In this document: positions 55,531 through 63,694 of the stretch, piece by piece
Layout: each line of letters opens with the position of its first letter
Numbering within the stretch: the first letter of the stretch is position 1
Origin: Buttiauxella noackiae ATCC 51607
GTDB taxonomy: Bacteria > Pseudomonadota > Gammaproteobacteria > Enterobacterales > Enterobacteriaceae
Direction: 5' to 3'
DNA: 64,000 nt
NCBI RefSeq assembly: GCF_001654865.1
Contig: NZ_LXEO01000016.1
Location: forward strand, 25,642-89,641
Position numbers and translations under genes: made by a program
Notes under the pieces: model-generated
The model's input: only the letters and a program-made list of their open reading frames with translations
Databases searched by the model: none
Told to the model about the DNA's origin: nothing

Positions 55531-55557
55531 GATTAAAATAACTCAGCATTTATGTAG

Positions 55558-55569
55558 TTAGCTTGCTAA
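55558..55569. promoter_or_regulatory. SlyA box upstream of cfa P1
   Basis: TTAGCTTGCTAA is identical to the site at slyA (perfect SlyA palindrome TTAGCAAGCTAA on the other strand). It ends 10 bases before the -35 element of the cfa promoter. Confidence 0.75.
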
Positions 55570-55579
55570 GAATATGTGA

Positions 55580-55608
55580 TTGAATCACCGCTTAAGCGAG
55601 CCTATACT
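55580..55608 (+). promoter_or_regulatory. cfa P1 promoter
   Basis: TTGAAT and TATACT are separated by exactly 17 bases. The implied start near 55615 is about 213 bases before the cfa ATG, the same leader length as known for the sigma-70 P1 promoter of E. coli cfa (about 212). Confidence 0.85.
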
Positions 55609-55650
55609 CATAAACGGCTCAACAAATAACACCATAATAATCACATTAAA

Positions 55651-55681
55651 ACGGGAGCCTCTTGGCTCCCGTTTTTGTTTT
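55651..55681 (+). terminator. intrinsic terminator inside the cfa P1 leader
   Basis: ACGGGAGCC and GGCTCCCGT form a perfect nine-pair stem around TCTT, followed by TTTTTGTTTT. It lies downstream of P1, so it would cut P1 transcripts to about 65 bases unless read through; it may also end punC transcripts. Confidence 0.88.
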
Positions 55682-55722
55682 AGAGGTCTTTTTTTTGGGG
55701 CTCCCGGTCCCCTTTCTCTGTT

Positions 55723-55732
55723 CTACGTCGGA
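55723..55732 (+). promoter_or_regulatory. predicted RydC-pairing site in the cfa leader
   Basis: CTACGTCGGA is complementary (one G-U pair) to the 5' seed of the sRNA RydC, CCGATGTAG in DNA letters as I recall it. It lies at -106 to -97 from the cfa start, the position (-109 to -99) where RydC binds E. coli/Salmonella cfa mRNA. Confidence 0.65.
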
Positions 55733-55828
55733 TATCAGGCACACGGAATTTTCCGTGACATTTCTCACATGCCCAAAATAGCGTCTACGCTGTTTTAAGG
55801 TTCCTCTCACATTGGTGGTGGAGAAGCT

Positions 55829-56977
55829 ATGAGTTCATCGTGTATAGAAGAAGTCAGAATAAGAAATAACCCGTGGTATCGAATCGTGAACGATATGCTC
55901 ACGCAGGCGGGGATAGAAATTAATGGCCCACGCCCCTTCGATATCCAGGTTAAGCATCCCGATTTTTTTAAGCGTGTTCTGCAAGAAGGTACACTGGGTC
56001 TTGGTGAAAGCTATATGGACGGCTGGTGGGACTGCGAACGACTGGATGTTTTTTTCCATAACGCCATTCGCGCCGGACTTGAGCGCCAACTCCCTCACCA
56101 TTTAAAAGACACGTTACGTGTAGCCGCCGCGCGCTTAATTAATCTGCAATCAAAAAAACGCGCATGGATAGTCGGCAAAGAACATTATGATCTGGGCAAT
56201 GATTTATTTAGCCGTATGCTCGATGAACATATGCAATATTCCTGCGGTTATTGGAAAGAGGCAACCACGCTAAGTGATGCACAAAACGCCAAGCTGAAAA
56301 TGATCTGCGATAAGCTGCATCTTGAGCCAGGAATGACGCTACTTGATATTGGCTGCGGCTGGGGCGGTCTGGCAGAATTTGCTGCCCGGAATTACGGTGT
56401 GGCCGTTCATGGTGTAACTATTTCCGCTGAGCAACAAAAAATGGCGCAAGAGCGCTGTACTGGTCTTAACGTTAAAATTGCTCTGCAAGATTATCGTGAA
56501 TTGGATATGCAATTTGACCGCATTGTCTCTGTCGGCATGTTCGAACATGTTGGGCCGAAAAACTATGCCACCTATTTTAATGTTGCCGACCGCAACCTAA
56601 AACCTGACGGTATTTTCCTGCTGCACACCATTGGCTCGAATAAAACCTTTAATGGTGTTGACCCATGGATAGACAAGTACATTTTCCCTAATGGTTGTCT
56701 GCCTTCAGTACGCCAGATTGCCGATGCCAGCGAAGGTCATTTTGTGATGGAGGATTGGCATAACTTTGGTGCCGACTACGACAAAACACTGATGGCCTGG
56801 CATGAACGCTTCAATAACTTTTGGCCGGAAATTGCAGATAACTATTCAGAACGATTCAAACGCATGTTTAGTTATTATCTGAATGCTTGTGCCGGTGCCT
56901 TCCGTGCACGTGATATCCAGCTCTGGCAAGTCGTCTTCACTCGTGGTGTCGAAAACGGTTTACGGGTTCCGCACTGA
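55829..56977 (+). CDS. cfa: cyclopropane-fatty-acyl-phospholipid synthase
   Basis: The 382-residue enzyme matches E. coli Cfa, which adds a methylene from S-adenosylmethionine to unsaturated phospholipid acyl chains at stationary phase or acid stress. The SAM-binding LLDIGCGWGGLAEFAARNYG lies near residues 171-190; active-site Cys in MQYSCGYW and the C-terminal NACAGAFRARDIQLWQVV are present. The gene has a long, structured leader with a terminator, a RydC site and a SlyA box upstream. Confidence 0.98.
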   Translation: MSSSCIEEVRIRNNPWYRIVNDMLTQAGIEINGPRPFDIQVKHPDFFKRVLQEGTLGLGESYMDGWWDCERLDVFFHNAIRAGLERQLPHHLKDTLRVAAARLINLQSKKRAWIVGKEHYDLGNDLFSRMLDEHMQYSCGYWKEATTLSDAQNAKLKMICDKLHLEPGMTLLDIGCGWGGLAEFAARNYGVAVHGVTISAEQQKMAQERCTGLNVKIALQDYRELDMQFDRIVSVGMFEHVGPKNYATYFNVADRNLKPDGIFLLHTIGSNKTFNGVDPWIDKYIFPNGCLPSVRQIADASEGHFVMEDWHNFGADYDKTLMAWHERFNNFWPEIADNYSERFKRMFSYYLNACAGAFRARDIQLWQVVFTRGVENGLRVPH

Positions 56978-56983
56978 TTTCCA

Positions 56984-57000
56984 CCCCGGCACCGCCGGGG
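56984..57000 (+). terminator. hairpin after cfa
   Basis: CCCCGGC and GCCGGGG pair perfectly around ACC, followed by a weak TTAATTC tail. Confidence 0.7.
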
Positions 57001-57042
57001 TTAATTCAATTCTCGCAAGCATGTAGCATTTTCTTAACAAAA

Positions 57043-57058
57043 TGTGAGTCTCTTCACG
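57043..57058. promoter_or_regulatory. CRP-like site upstream of the PTS operon
   Basis: TGTGA-GTCTCT-TCACG matches the CRP core TGTGA-N6-TCACA at 9 of 10 positions. Catabolite control is usual for beta-glucoside PTS operons. Confidence 0.65.
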
Positions 57059-57116
57059 TTTCCTGCGCTCCTTTTTTCACGAGTTTGATCCCGGTAACAC
57101 TTATCTGTTTATCCAT

Positions 57117-57132
57117 TGGAAACCGGTTTCCA
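57117..57132. promoter_or_regulatory. LacI-type operator of the PTS operon
   Basis: TGGAAACCGGTTTCCA is a perfect 16-base palindrome containing GAAACCGGTTTC, the core of the E. coli AscG operator (TGAAACCGGTTTCA). It lies 51 bases before the EIIC start; a LacI-family gene closes the operon. Confidence 0.8.
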
Positions 57133-57183
57133 TCTTGTTTCACAATCAGTCCACTTCCCAAAAACAATAGCAAGGATACCGCC

Positions 57184-58503
57184 ATGAGCATGTACCAAAA
57201 AATGGTCAATGTGATTGAGCAAAAAGTCACGCCAATGGCAGGAGCAATGGGCTCTCAGCGCCATGTCATCGCCATCCGCGACGGTTTTATCTCCGCCCTT
57301 CCGTTTATGATCATCGGTTCTTTCTTGTTAGTGTTTATCTTCCCGCCCTTCTCGCCAGACAGCAGCTGGAGTTTTGCACGGTCATGGCTGAACTTTTCTC
57401 TCACCTATCGTGAACAGTTGATGTTGCCGTTTAACCTCAGCATGGGTGTGATGACGTTTTTTATTTCCGTCGGTATTGGCGCAAGCCTCGGGAAGCACTA
57501 TAAGCTCGACCCGATAATGACCGGTTTACTGGCTTTTATGGCCTTCCTATTGGTTGCAGCACCCTATAAAGACGGGCAGATTTCAACGCAGTATTTTTCC
57601 GGCCAGGGCATTTTCACCGCGCTGATTACAGCGATTTACGCCAGCGAAATGTACGCGTTATTAAAGCGCCACAACATCACCATCCGCTTACCGAAAGAAG
57701 TGCCGACCGGCGTTGCGCGCTCATTTGAAATTCTGATTCCGGTTGTGGTGATTGTTGCCACCCTGCACCCGCTGAATTTGTTTATCGAATCAACAACCGG
57801 AATGATTATTCCTGAGGCGATTATGCATCTGCTGGCACCGTTGGTGTCTGCATCCGATTCACTGCCAGCGATTCTGATTTCGGTGTTTATCTGCCAGATT
57901 CTCTGGTTCGCCGGTATTCACGGCGCGCTTATTGTCACCGGGATTATGAACCCGTTCTGGATGGCAAACCTTTCTGCAAACCAGACGGCACTGGCTGCGG
58001 GCAATGTTCTGCCGCATATCTATTTGCAAGGCTTCTGGGACCACTACCTGCTGATTGGCGGCGTTGGCTCAACACTTCCATTAGCCTTCCTGCTATTGCG
58101 CAGCCGTGCGATTCACCTGCGCACCATTGGCAAAATGGGCGTGGTGCCAAGCTTCTTTAACATCAACGAACCCATTTTGTTCGGCACACCAATCATCATG
58201 AACCCGATGTTCTTCTTGCCGTTTACTTTGGTACCAATGATTAACGCAACGCTTGCTTATATCGCGACCAAATTAGGTTGGGTTGCCCAGGTTGTCTCCC
58301 TCACACCATGGACCACACCTGCGCCAATTGGTGCTTCATGGGCCGCAAACTGGGCGGTAAGTCCCGTAATCATGTGTCTGATTTGTATGGTCATGTCGGC
58401 TGTGATGTATTACCCATTCCTGAAAGCTTACGAGCGCACCCTGCTGAAACAGGATGAAGAGCGTAATACCCAGGAAAATGACAGCCCGATTACAGCAAAC
58501 TGA
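57184..58503 (+). CDS. PTS enzyme IIC, lactose/cellobiose family
   Basis: The 439-residue membrane protein belongs to the Lac/cellobiose EIIC family (CelB/ChbC type), with about ten hydrophobic segments and the signature NEPILFGTPIIMNP near residue 328. I start at MSMYQKMVNVIE, preceded by AAGGAT; a frame extension upstream runs through the operator. No EIIB or EIIA domain is fused or adjacent, so it must borrow these from another system. It is followed by a 6-phospho-beta-glucosidase gene, so the substrate is probably an aryl-beta-glucoside or cellobiose. Confidence 0.92.
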   Translation: MSMYQKMVNVIEQKVTPMAGAMGSQRHVIAIRDGFISALPFMIIGSFLLVFIFPPFSPDSSWSFARSWLNFSLTYREQLMLPFNLSMGVMTFFISVGIGASLGKHYKLDPIMTGLLAFMAFLLVAAPYKDGQISTQYFSGQGIFTALITAIYASEMYALLKRHNITIRLPKEVPTGVARSFEILIPVVVIVATLHPLNLFIESTTGMIIPEAIMHLLAPLVSASDSLPAILISVFICQILWFAGIHGALIVTGIMNPFWMANLSANQTALAAGNVLPHIYLQGFWDHYLLIGGVGSTLPLAFLLLRSRAIHLRTIGKMGVVPSFFNINEPILFGTPIIMNPMFFLPFTLVPMINATLAYIATKLGWVAQVVSLTPWTTPAPIGASWAANWAVSPVIMCLICMVMSAVMYYPFLKAYERTLLKQDEERNTQENDSPITAN

Positions 58504-58553
58504 TATTTTTTATTGCCTGCCCGGATGGCAGGCACGTCAAACGAGGAACGAAA

Positions 58554-59945
58554 ATGAAATACGTATTTCCTGATAATTTTTGGTGGGGCAGCGCCAGTTC
58601 AGCACCGCAAACTGAAGGTGAAACGCTCTCTTTTGGCAAGTCAGCCACCATTTGGGATCAGTGGTTTAAAGAACAGCCAACCCGTTTTCATAACGGCGTA
58701 GGCCCTGCTGATACCTCCACGTTCTATAAGAACTGGAAGCAGGATATCGCGCTGCTAAAAGAGCTGAATCATAATACTTTCCGTACCTCAATTTCCTGGG
58801 CACGCCTTATCCCTGAAGGGCGCGGCGCGGTAAATCAGGAAGCTGTGACCTTCTATAATCAGGTTATTGATGAGCTGTTAGCGCAAGGCATTAAGCCATT
58901 TATCAACCTGTTCCACTTTGATATGCCGATGGTAATGCAGAAGCAAGGTGGCTGGGAGAACCGTGACGTTGTCACGGCATATGCTGAATTTGCTAACGTT
59001 TGCTTTGAGCTGTTTGGCGACCGCGTGAAGCATTGGTTTACCTTTAACGAGCCGGTAGTCCCTGTCGAAGGTGGCTATCTGTACGACTTCCATTATCCGA
59101 ATGTAGTGGATTTCAAACGTGCAGCCACCGTTGCTTACCACACCATGATTGCCCATTCTCTGGCGGTGAAAACTTACCACGAGCGCAACGATGGCGGCGA
59201 AATCGGGATTATCCTGAACCTCACCCCTTCGTACCCGCGTTCGCAAAACCCTGCGGATGTGAAAGCGGCAAACATTGCTGACCTGATGTTTAACCGCAGC
59301 TTCCTTGACCCCGCATTGCGTGGTGAATATCCGCAAGAACTGGTGGCCTTGTTGAAAGAGCATGGCCAATTGCCGGAATGCCAGCCTGGCGACAAAGAGT
59401 TGTTGGCTGCGGGCGTCGTCGATTTACTTGGTATCAACTACTACCAGCCGCGCCGCATCAAATGCCGCGATTCACTGGTAAACCCGGATAGTCCGTTTAT
59501 GCCAGAGTGGTTCTTCGAAGCCTACGAAATGCCAGGCCGCAAAATGAACCCGTATCGCGGCTGGGAAATCTACGAACAAGGGATTTACGACATTCTCACC
59601 AACCTACGTGAGAATTACGGTAACCCAAATTGCTATATTTCAGAGAATGGCATGGGCGTTGAAAACGAACAGCGCTTCGACGAGAACGGCCAGATTCAGG
59701 ATGATTACCGTATTGATTTCGTGCGCGACCACCTGAAGTGGCTGCATAAAGGCATCAGCGAAGGCAGCAACTGTCTTGGTTATCATATGTGGACGTTTAT
59801 TGATAACTGGTCCTGGTGCAACGCTTATAAAAACCGTTACGGTTTTGTCTCGTTAAACCTTGAGACTCAGCAACGCACCATCAAGAAAAGCGGCGAATGG
59901 TACAGAGCCACCGCCGCAGAAAATGGCTTTAACGATCGCACGTAA
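58554..59945 (+). CDS. 6-phospho-beta-glucosidase (GH1)
   Basis: The 463-residue enzyme is a glycoside hydrolase family 1 protein. The acid/base Glu166 lies in TFNEP and the nucleophile Glu364 in YISENGMG; the N-terminal WWGSASSAPQTEG and C-terminal WTFIDNWSWCNAYKNRYGFV are typical. It would split the phosphorylated beta-glucoside delivered by the PTS into glucose 6-phosphate and aglycone or glucose. It is in operon with the EIIC gene (50 bases) and the LacI-type gene (56 bases). Confidence 0.95.
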   Translation: MKYVFPDNFWWGSASSAPQTEGETLSFGKSATIWDQWFKEQPTRFHNGVGPADTSTFYKNWKQDIALLKELNHNTFRTSISWARLIPEGRGAVNQEAVTFYNQVIDELLAQGIKPFINLFHFDMPMVMQKQGGWENRDVVTAYAEFANVCFELFGDRVKHWFTFNEPVVPVEGGYLYDFHYPNVVDFKRAATVAYHTMIAHSLAVKTYHERNDGGEIGIILNLTPSYPRSQNPADVKAANIADLMFNRSFLDPALRGEYPQELVALLKEHGQLPECQPGDKELLAAGVVDLLGINYYQPRRIKCRDSLVNPDSPFMPEWFFEAYEMPGRKMNPYRGWEIYEQGIYDILTNLRENYGNPNCYISENGMGVENEQRFDENGQIQDDYRIDFVRDHLKWLHKGISEGSNCLGYHMWTFIDNWSWCNAYKNRYGFVSLNLETQQRTIKKSGEWYRATAAENGFNDRT

Positions 59946-59984
59946 TCTCAGCATTCGGGCCGCAAGGCCCGTTTCTGGCTGAGA
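59946..59984 (+). promoter_or_regulatory. hairpin between the beta-glucosidase and lacI-type genes
   Basis: Nested arms TCTCAGC/GCTGAGA and GGGCC/GGCCC (GCAA tetraloop) make a stable stem directly after the stop codon, with no U-run. It may protect the upstream mRNA or lower expression of the regulator. Confidence 0.65.
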
Positions 59985-60001
59985 AGCGGGAAACTCACAC
60001 C

Positions 60002-60925
60002 ATGTCGAATATTAATGATGTAGCACGCCTTGCGCAGGTTTCTAAAGCAACCGTTTCGCGTGTTTTAAGCGGCAGTCGCGGCGTGAAAGAAGAGAGCCGC
60101 CAGGCCGTTTTACGCGCGGCGGAAATACTTAACTACAAACCGAATGCTATCGCTCAATCTTTGAGTTCCCAATCAACCAATTGCATTGGCGTTATCTGTG
60201 CAACCGAACATATTCAGCAGTCAACGGGCTACCTGCAAGCACTTGAGAAACAGCTTAATCAGCATCAGAAACATTTGCTGTTACGCTTTGCCAATGACCA
60301 TGACAGCGTGGCTCAGGCAGCTCAGGAACTTTCAAATGGGTTATGTGATGCACTGGTGGTGGTCGGCGCTCGTTTTCCGTTACCGGAACTTGATGACGAA
60401 ATCATGTTGATTGATTGCCTGAGCGGTTCACATAACCTCAGTATTCAGTGTGACCATATTTTTGCTGCCGAAACTGCGGTGCATTATTTATGTAATCAAA
60501 AGCGGCGGCAAATCGCATTGATTAACTTTGCCAGTGGTGAAGCGGCAGCGCTGACACTTGAAGGTTATCATCAGGCACTTCACAACCATGTTGTGCCCTT
60601 CAACCGGCAGTTGGTGATTGACGATGAATCATCGGTGCGTATTGCACTGCAACGCCTGATTAATCGCGGAGTGAAGTTTTCTGCACTGCTGGTTACCGAT
60701 GATACACAGGCGCAAGAAGCTGTGATGATGCTCAATCAATACCAGTTAACAGTCCCTGAACAGGTGATGGTGTTTAGTCTGGATGGCTCAAGCAGAATGC
60801 CTGGTTCGAATGCGATACCGGCCATCAAATATCCGCTGGAGAGTATCGCCCGTCGCGCAGTTGAATTGCTGCTTGGCGAACGACATACCAGTGATTTGGT
60901 GCGCGGAAGTTTGTTGATTGCATGA
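60002..60925 (+). CDS. LacI-family repressor of the beta-glucoside operon
   Basis: The 307-residue protein has the LacI HTH MSNINDVARLAQVSKATVSRVLSGSRG at the N-terminus, with the same recognition-helix segment (SKATVSRVLSG) as AscG, and a periplasmic-binding-like effector domain. It is somewhat shorter than the usual 330-340 residues, with a compact C-terminus. The AscG-like palindrome before the EIIC gene is its probable operator. A REP-like palindrome follows the gene. Confidence 0.9.
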   Translation: MSNINDVARLAQVSKATVSRVLSGSRGVKEESRQAVLRAAEILNYKPNAIAQSLSSQSTNCIGVICATEHIQQSTGYLQALEKQLNQHQKHLLLRFANDHDSVAQAAQELSNGLCDALVVVGARFPLPELDDEIMLIDCLSGSHNLSIQCDHIFAAETAVHYLCNQKRRQIALINFASGEAAALTLEGYHQALHNHVVPFNRQLVIDDESSVRIALQRLINRGVKFSALLVTDDTQAQEAVMMLNQYQLTVPEQVMVFSLDGSSRMPGSNAIPAIKYPLESIARRAVELLLGERHTSDLVRGSLLIA

Positions 60926-60933
60926 GAAAGAAT

Positions 60934-60960
60934 GTCGGATGCCGCCTGAGCACATCCGAC
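60934..60960. repeat. REP-like palindrome after the lacI-type gene
   Basis: GTCGGAT and ATCCGAC flank 13 bases (GCCGCCTGAGCAC). The arms equal those of the element after purR. Confidence 0.75.
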
Positions 60961-60972
60961 AAAACTCAAGAT

Positions 60973-61614
60973 TCACGCCTTCGGTAGCAATGCATCCAAA
61001 GTCGCTTCACGTTGTGCCAGTACACGCTCGACGGTATCTACGATTGCCTGAGTCTGCGGGTCGATCTCAATATTAATACGATTGCCGAGTTTCTTGCTGC
61101 CAAGTGTGGTGCGCTCAAGCGTTTCTGGAATTAAATGCACACAGAAACGTGAAGCAGTCACTTCGCCCACCGTCAGGCTAATACCATCAATGCCGATGTA
61201 ACCTTTGTGCAGGATATATTTCATTAGCGTTTTATCACGCATTTTAAACCAGATTTGGCGGTTATTTTCGGAGGTCAGAATCTTCGCAATTTCCGCTGTA
61301 GTCATAATATGGCCGGACATAAGATGCCCGCCGATCTCATCATTAAATTTAGCGGCACGTTCGACATTAACGCTGTCGCCTACCACTAATTCCCCGAGGT
61401 TGGTGATGCGCAGCGTCTCTTTCATAAGATCAAAGCTGACGTGGTTGCCATTGATTTCCGTGACAGTCAGGCAACAGCCGTTATGCGCAACCGACGCTCC
61501 TGTTTCAAGGCCGGGTAACATCGCATCGGGCATTTCAATGACGTGTGTACGGAAGTTTGGTTTCTCATCAATGGAGACCAGGGTCGCAGTGCCCTGCACA
61601 ATACCTGTAAACAT
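60973..61614 (-). CDS. ribC: riboflavin synthase alpha chain
   Basis: The 213-residue enzyme (RibC in E. coli, RibE elsewhere) joins two molecules of dimethylribityllumazine to make riboflavin. It has two lumazine-binding repeats: [15 protein letters not shown] with [13 protein letters not shown] in the first, and [15 protein letters not shown] with [16 protein letters not shown] in the second. Length matches E. coli (213). It is divergent from mdtK. No FMN riboswitch is visible upstream. Confidence 0.97.
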   Translation of the reverse strand: MFTGIVQGTATLVSIDEKPNFRTHVIEMPDAMLPGLETGASVAHNGCCLTVTEINGNHVSFDLMKETLRITNLGELVVGDSVNVERAAKFNDEIGGHLMSGHIMTTAEIAKILTSENNRQIWFKMRDKTLMKYILHKGYIGIDGISLTVGEVTASRFCVHLIPETLERTTLGSKKLGNRINIEIDPQTQAIVDTVERVLAQREATLDALLPKA

Positions 61615-61840
61615 CGTAAAGCTCCTGGTAATTAAATGGTCGCTAATAATTTATAGTGCAGCACTTTAACAGTTGGAAAAAAGGCTTGCCAGCTATCCGC
61701 GCTACCCCACCATTATTTGGCTGGCGTATTCGTTTTCTGCCGCTACAATAGTCAGGTTAATTCCCCTACGATTCCTATTTTCCTGCCATTTCTGGCGGTC
61801 TTGTTGTTTTTCTAATAACTAAAAATATTCAGGTGTTCAA

Positions 61841-63214
61841 ATGCAGAAGTACATAGTTGAAGCCCGCCAGTTACTCGCACTGGCGATACCCGTGATCCTC
61901 GCGCAAATTGCACAAACCTCAATGGGTTTTGTCGATACCGTGATGGCCGGTGGCTACAGCGCAACCGACATGGCCGCTGTGGCAATCGGTACATCCATCT
62001 GGCTACCCGCGATTCTCTTCGGCCATGGTTTGCTAATGGCGCTGACGCCAACCGTCGCGCAACTCAACGGCTCAGGCCGTCGTGAGCGTATTGCTCACCA
62101 GATTCGCCAGGGCTTCTGGCTGGCGGGAATAGTCTCGGCGCTCATCATGATTGTCCTGTGGAATGCAGGCCATATTATTCATGCTATGAAAGATATCGAC
62201 CCGCAGCTTGCCGATAAAGCCGTGGGCTATTTGCGCGCGTTGTTGTGGGGCGTCCCAGGCTATTTGTTCTTCCAGGTTGCCCGTAACCAGTGTGAAGGAC
62301 TGGCCAAAACCAAACCCGGCATGGTGATGGGATTTATCGGCCTGTTGGTCAACATTCCGGTCAACTACATCTTTATCTACGGCCACTTTGGCATGCCGGA
62401 ACTCGGCGGTGTAGGCTGCGGTGTCGCAACTGCTGCGGTGTATTGGGTGATGTTTTTCTTCATGATTTCTTATGTGAGAAAAGCACGCTCAATGCGCGAT
62501 TTAAAGCTACCAAAAGGCTTCATCAAACCCGACTGGAAGGTGATGTATCGCTTAACCCAACTGGGCCTGCCGATTGCACTGGCGTTGTTCTTTGAAGTCA
62601 CACTGTTTGCGGTGGTCGCACTGCTGGTAGCGCCATTGGGCATTGTTGACGTTGCAGGCCACCAGATAGCCCTGAACTTCAGCTCATTAATGTTCGTATT
62701 GCCGATGTCACTTTCAGCGGCAGTAACCATCCGCGTGGGCTTCCGTCTGGGCCAGGGTTCAACACTTGATGCGCAAACTGCAGCATGGACTGGTATCGGT
62801 GTTGGCATGTGCATGGCAACCCTCACAGCGCTCTTCACCATTGTGATGCGTGAGCATATCGCCCTGCTTTACAACAGTAATCCGGAAGTTGTCGCGCTGG
62901 CGGCGCACCTGATGCTACTGGCGGCGGTTTACCAACTTTCCGATTCCGTGCAAGTTATCGGCAGCGGCGTGCTACGTGGTTATAAAGATACACGATCTAT
63001 TTTCTTTATAACTTTTATCGCCTACTGGGTGTTGGGATTGCCAAGCGGCTATATTCTTGCACTCACCGATTGGGTTGTTGAGCCAATGGGGCCAGCAGGA
63101 TTCTGGACCGGCTTTATCATCGGTTTGACCTCAGCTGCAATTATGATGATGTTGCGTATGCGTTGGTTGCAACGTCAGCCTTCAATCACGATTTTGCAGC
63201 GTGCTGCGCGATAA
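61841..63214 (+). CDS. mdtK: MATE-family multidrug efflux pump MdtK
   Basis: The 457-residue inner-membrane protein matches E. coli MdtK (NorM-like), a Na+/H+-driven exporter of quinolones, dyes and other cations. Twelve helices and the MATE blocks [21 protein letters not shown] near residue 17 and [17 protein letters not shown] near 370 are visible. It ends at a terminator, and the two tRNA-Val genes follow as in E. coli. Confidence 0.97.
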   Translation: MQKYIVEARQLLALAIPVILAQIAQTSMGFVDTVMAGGYSATDMAAVAIGTSIWLPAILFGHGLLMALTPTVAQLNGSGRRERIAHQIRQGFWLAGIVSALIMIVLWNAGHIIHAMKDIDPQLADKAVGYLRALLWGVPGYLFFQVARNQCEGLAKTKPGMVMGFIGLLVNIPVNYIFIYGHFGMPELGGVGCGVATAAVYWVMFFFMISYVRKARSMRDLKLPKGFIKPDWKVMYRLTQLGLPIALALFFEVTLFAVVALLVAPLGIVDVAGHQIALNFSSLMFVLPMSLSAAVTIRVGFRLGQGSTLDAQTAAWTGIGVGMCMATLTALFTIVMREHIALLYNSNPEVVALAAHLMLLAAVYQLSDSVQVIGSGVLRGYKDTRSIFFITFIAYWVLGLPSGYILALTDWVVEPMGPAGFWTGFIIGLTSAAIMMMLRMRWLQRQPSITILQRAAR

Positions 63215-63220
63215 ACTTGA

Positions 63221-63247
63221 ATAGCCGCCGTTATGGCGGCTATTTTT
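63221..63247 (+). terminator. rho-independent terminator of mdtK
   Basis: ATAGCCGCC and GGCGGCTAT pair around GTTAT and are followed by TTTTT. Confidence 0.93.
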
Positions 63248-63310
63248 CCATCGAGTTGCACAGATGCTCAGCAAACGAGTGAAATATGGAAGAAAATTGC
63301 GGTTTAGCGC

Positions 63311-63339
63311 TTGCAAGGTTTAAGAGCTGCCGCTAATAT
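63311..63339 (+). promoter_or_regulatory. promoter of the tRNA-Val pair
   Basis: TTGCAA-N17-TAATAT is a good sigma-70 promoter. The GC-rich stretch CGTCCCCG after the -10 resembles the discriminator of stringently controlled stable-RNA promoters. Confidence 0.82.
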
Positions 63340-63367
63340 TCGTCCCCGTTGTCACAGACAACACAGT

Positions 63368-63444
63368 GCGTCCGTAGCTCAGTTGGTTAGAGCACCACCT
63401 TGACATGGTGGGGGTCGGTGGTTCGAGTCCACTCGGACGCACCA
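63368..63444 (+). tRNA. valV: tRNA-Val (anticodon GAC)
   Basis: The 77 bases fold as a standard tRNA: acceptor GCGTCCG/CGGACGC, D-arm AGCTCAGTTGGTTAGAGC, anticodon stem CCACC/GGTGG around loop TTGACAT (anticodon GAC), T-arm GGTGGTTCGAGTCCACT, encoded CCA. It reads GUC and GUU valine codons. It is the first of two tandem copies after mdtK, as valV-valW in E. coli. Confidence 0.98.
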
Positions 63445-63470
63445 TTCTAAGTTTTACCGCAGCAAACAGT

Positions 63471-63547
63471 GCGTCCGTAGCTCAGTTGGTTAGAGCACCA
63501 CCTTGACATGGTGGGGGTCGGTGGTTCGAGTCCACTCGGACGCACCA
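63471..63547 (+). tRNA. valW: tRNA-Val (anticodon GAC)
   Basis: This copy is identical base for base to the first over all 77 positions including the encoded CCA, with a 26-base spacer between them. Both are probably transcribed from the upstream promoter and cut apart by RNase E and P. Confidence 0.98.
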
Positions 63548-63694
63548 TTTCATAAAAAACATTCAACGTTTTATCTCTCCAGTAAAAAATCCTAACTAAC
63601 CCACCAATATTTCAACTGTCATTATTATTCACTCACCTTGTCTTCAGGTTTTGAGCAAAACATCCCTGTTCCGCTCACCTGTGAAAACTGTTTG

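Noticed and set aside
55615..55681. Naming the short cfa-leader RNA as a known sRNA
   Set aside because: It does not match RydC, ChiX, RseX or other sRNAs I can recall; I treat it as a terminated leader.
61615..61840. Possible FMN riboswitch between ribC and mdtK
   Set aside because: No RFN-element landmarks are visible, and in enterobacteria the FMN riboswitch sits at ribB, not at ribC.
63368..63547. The tRNA pair as an integration site of a mobile element
   Set aside because: Both copies are complete and no attachment-site duplicate, integrase or foreign gene is visible before the window ends; phoX alone is not evidence.
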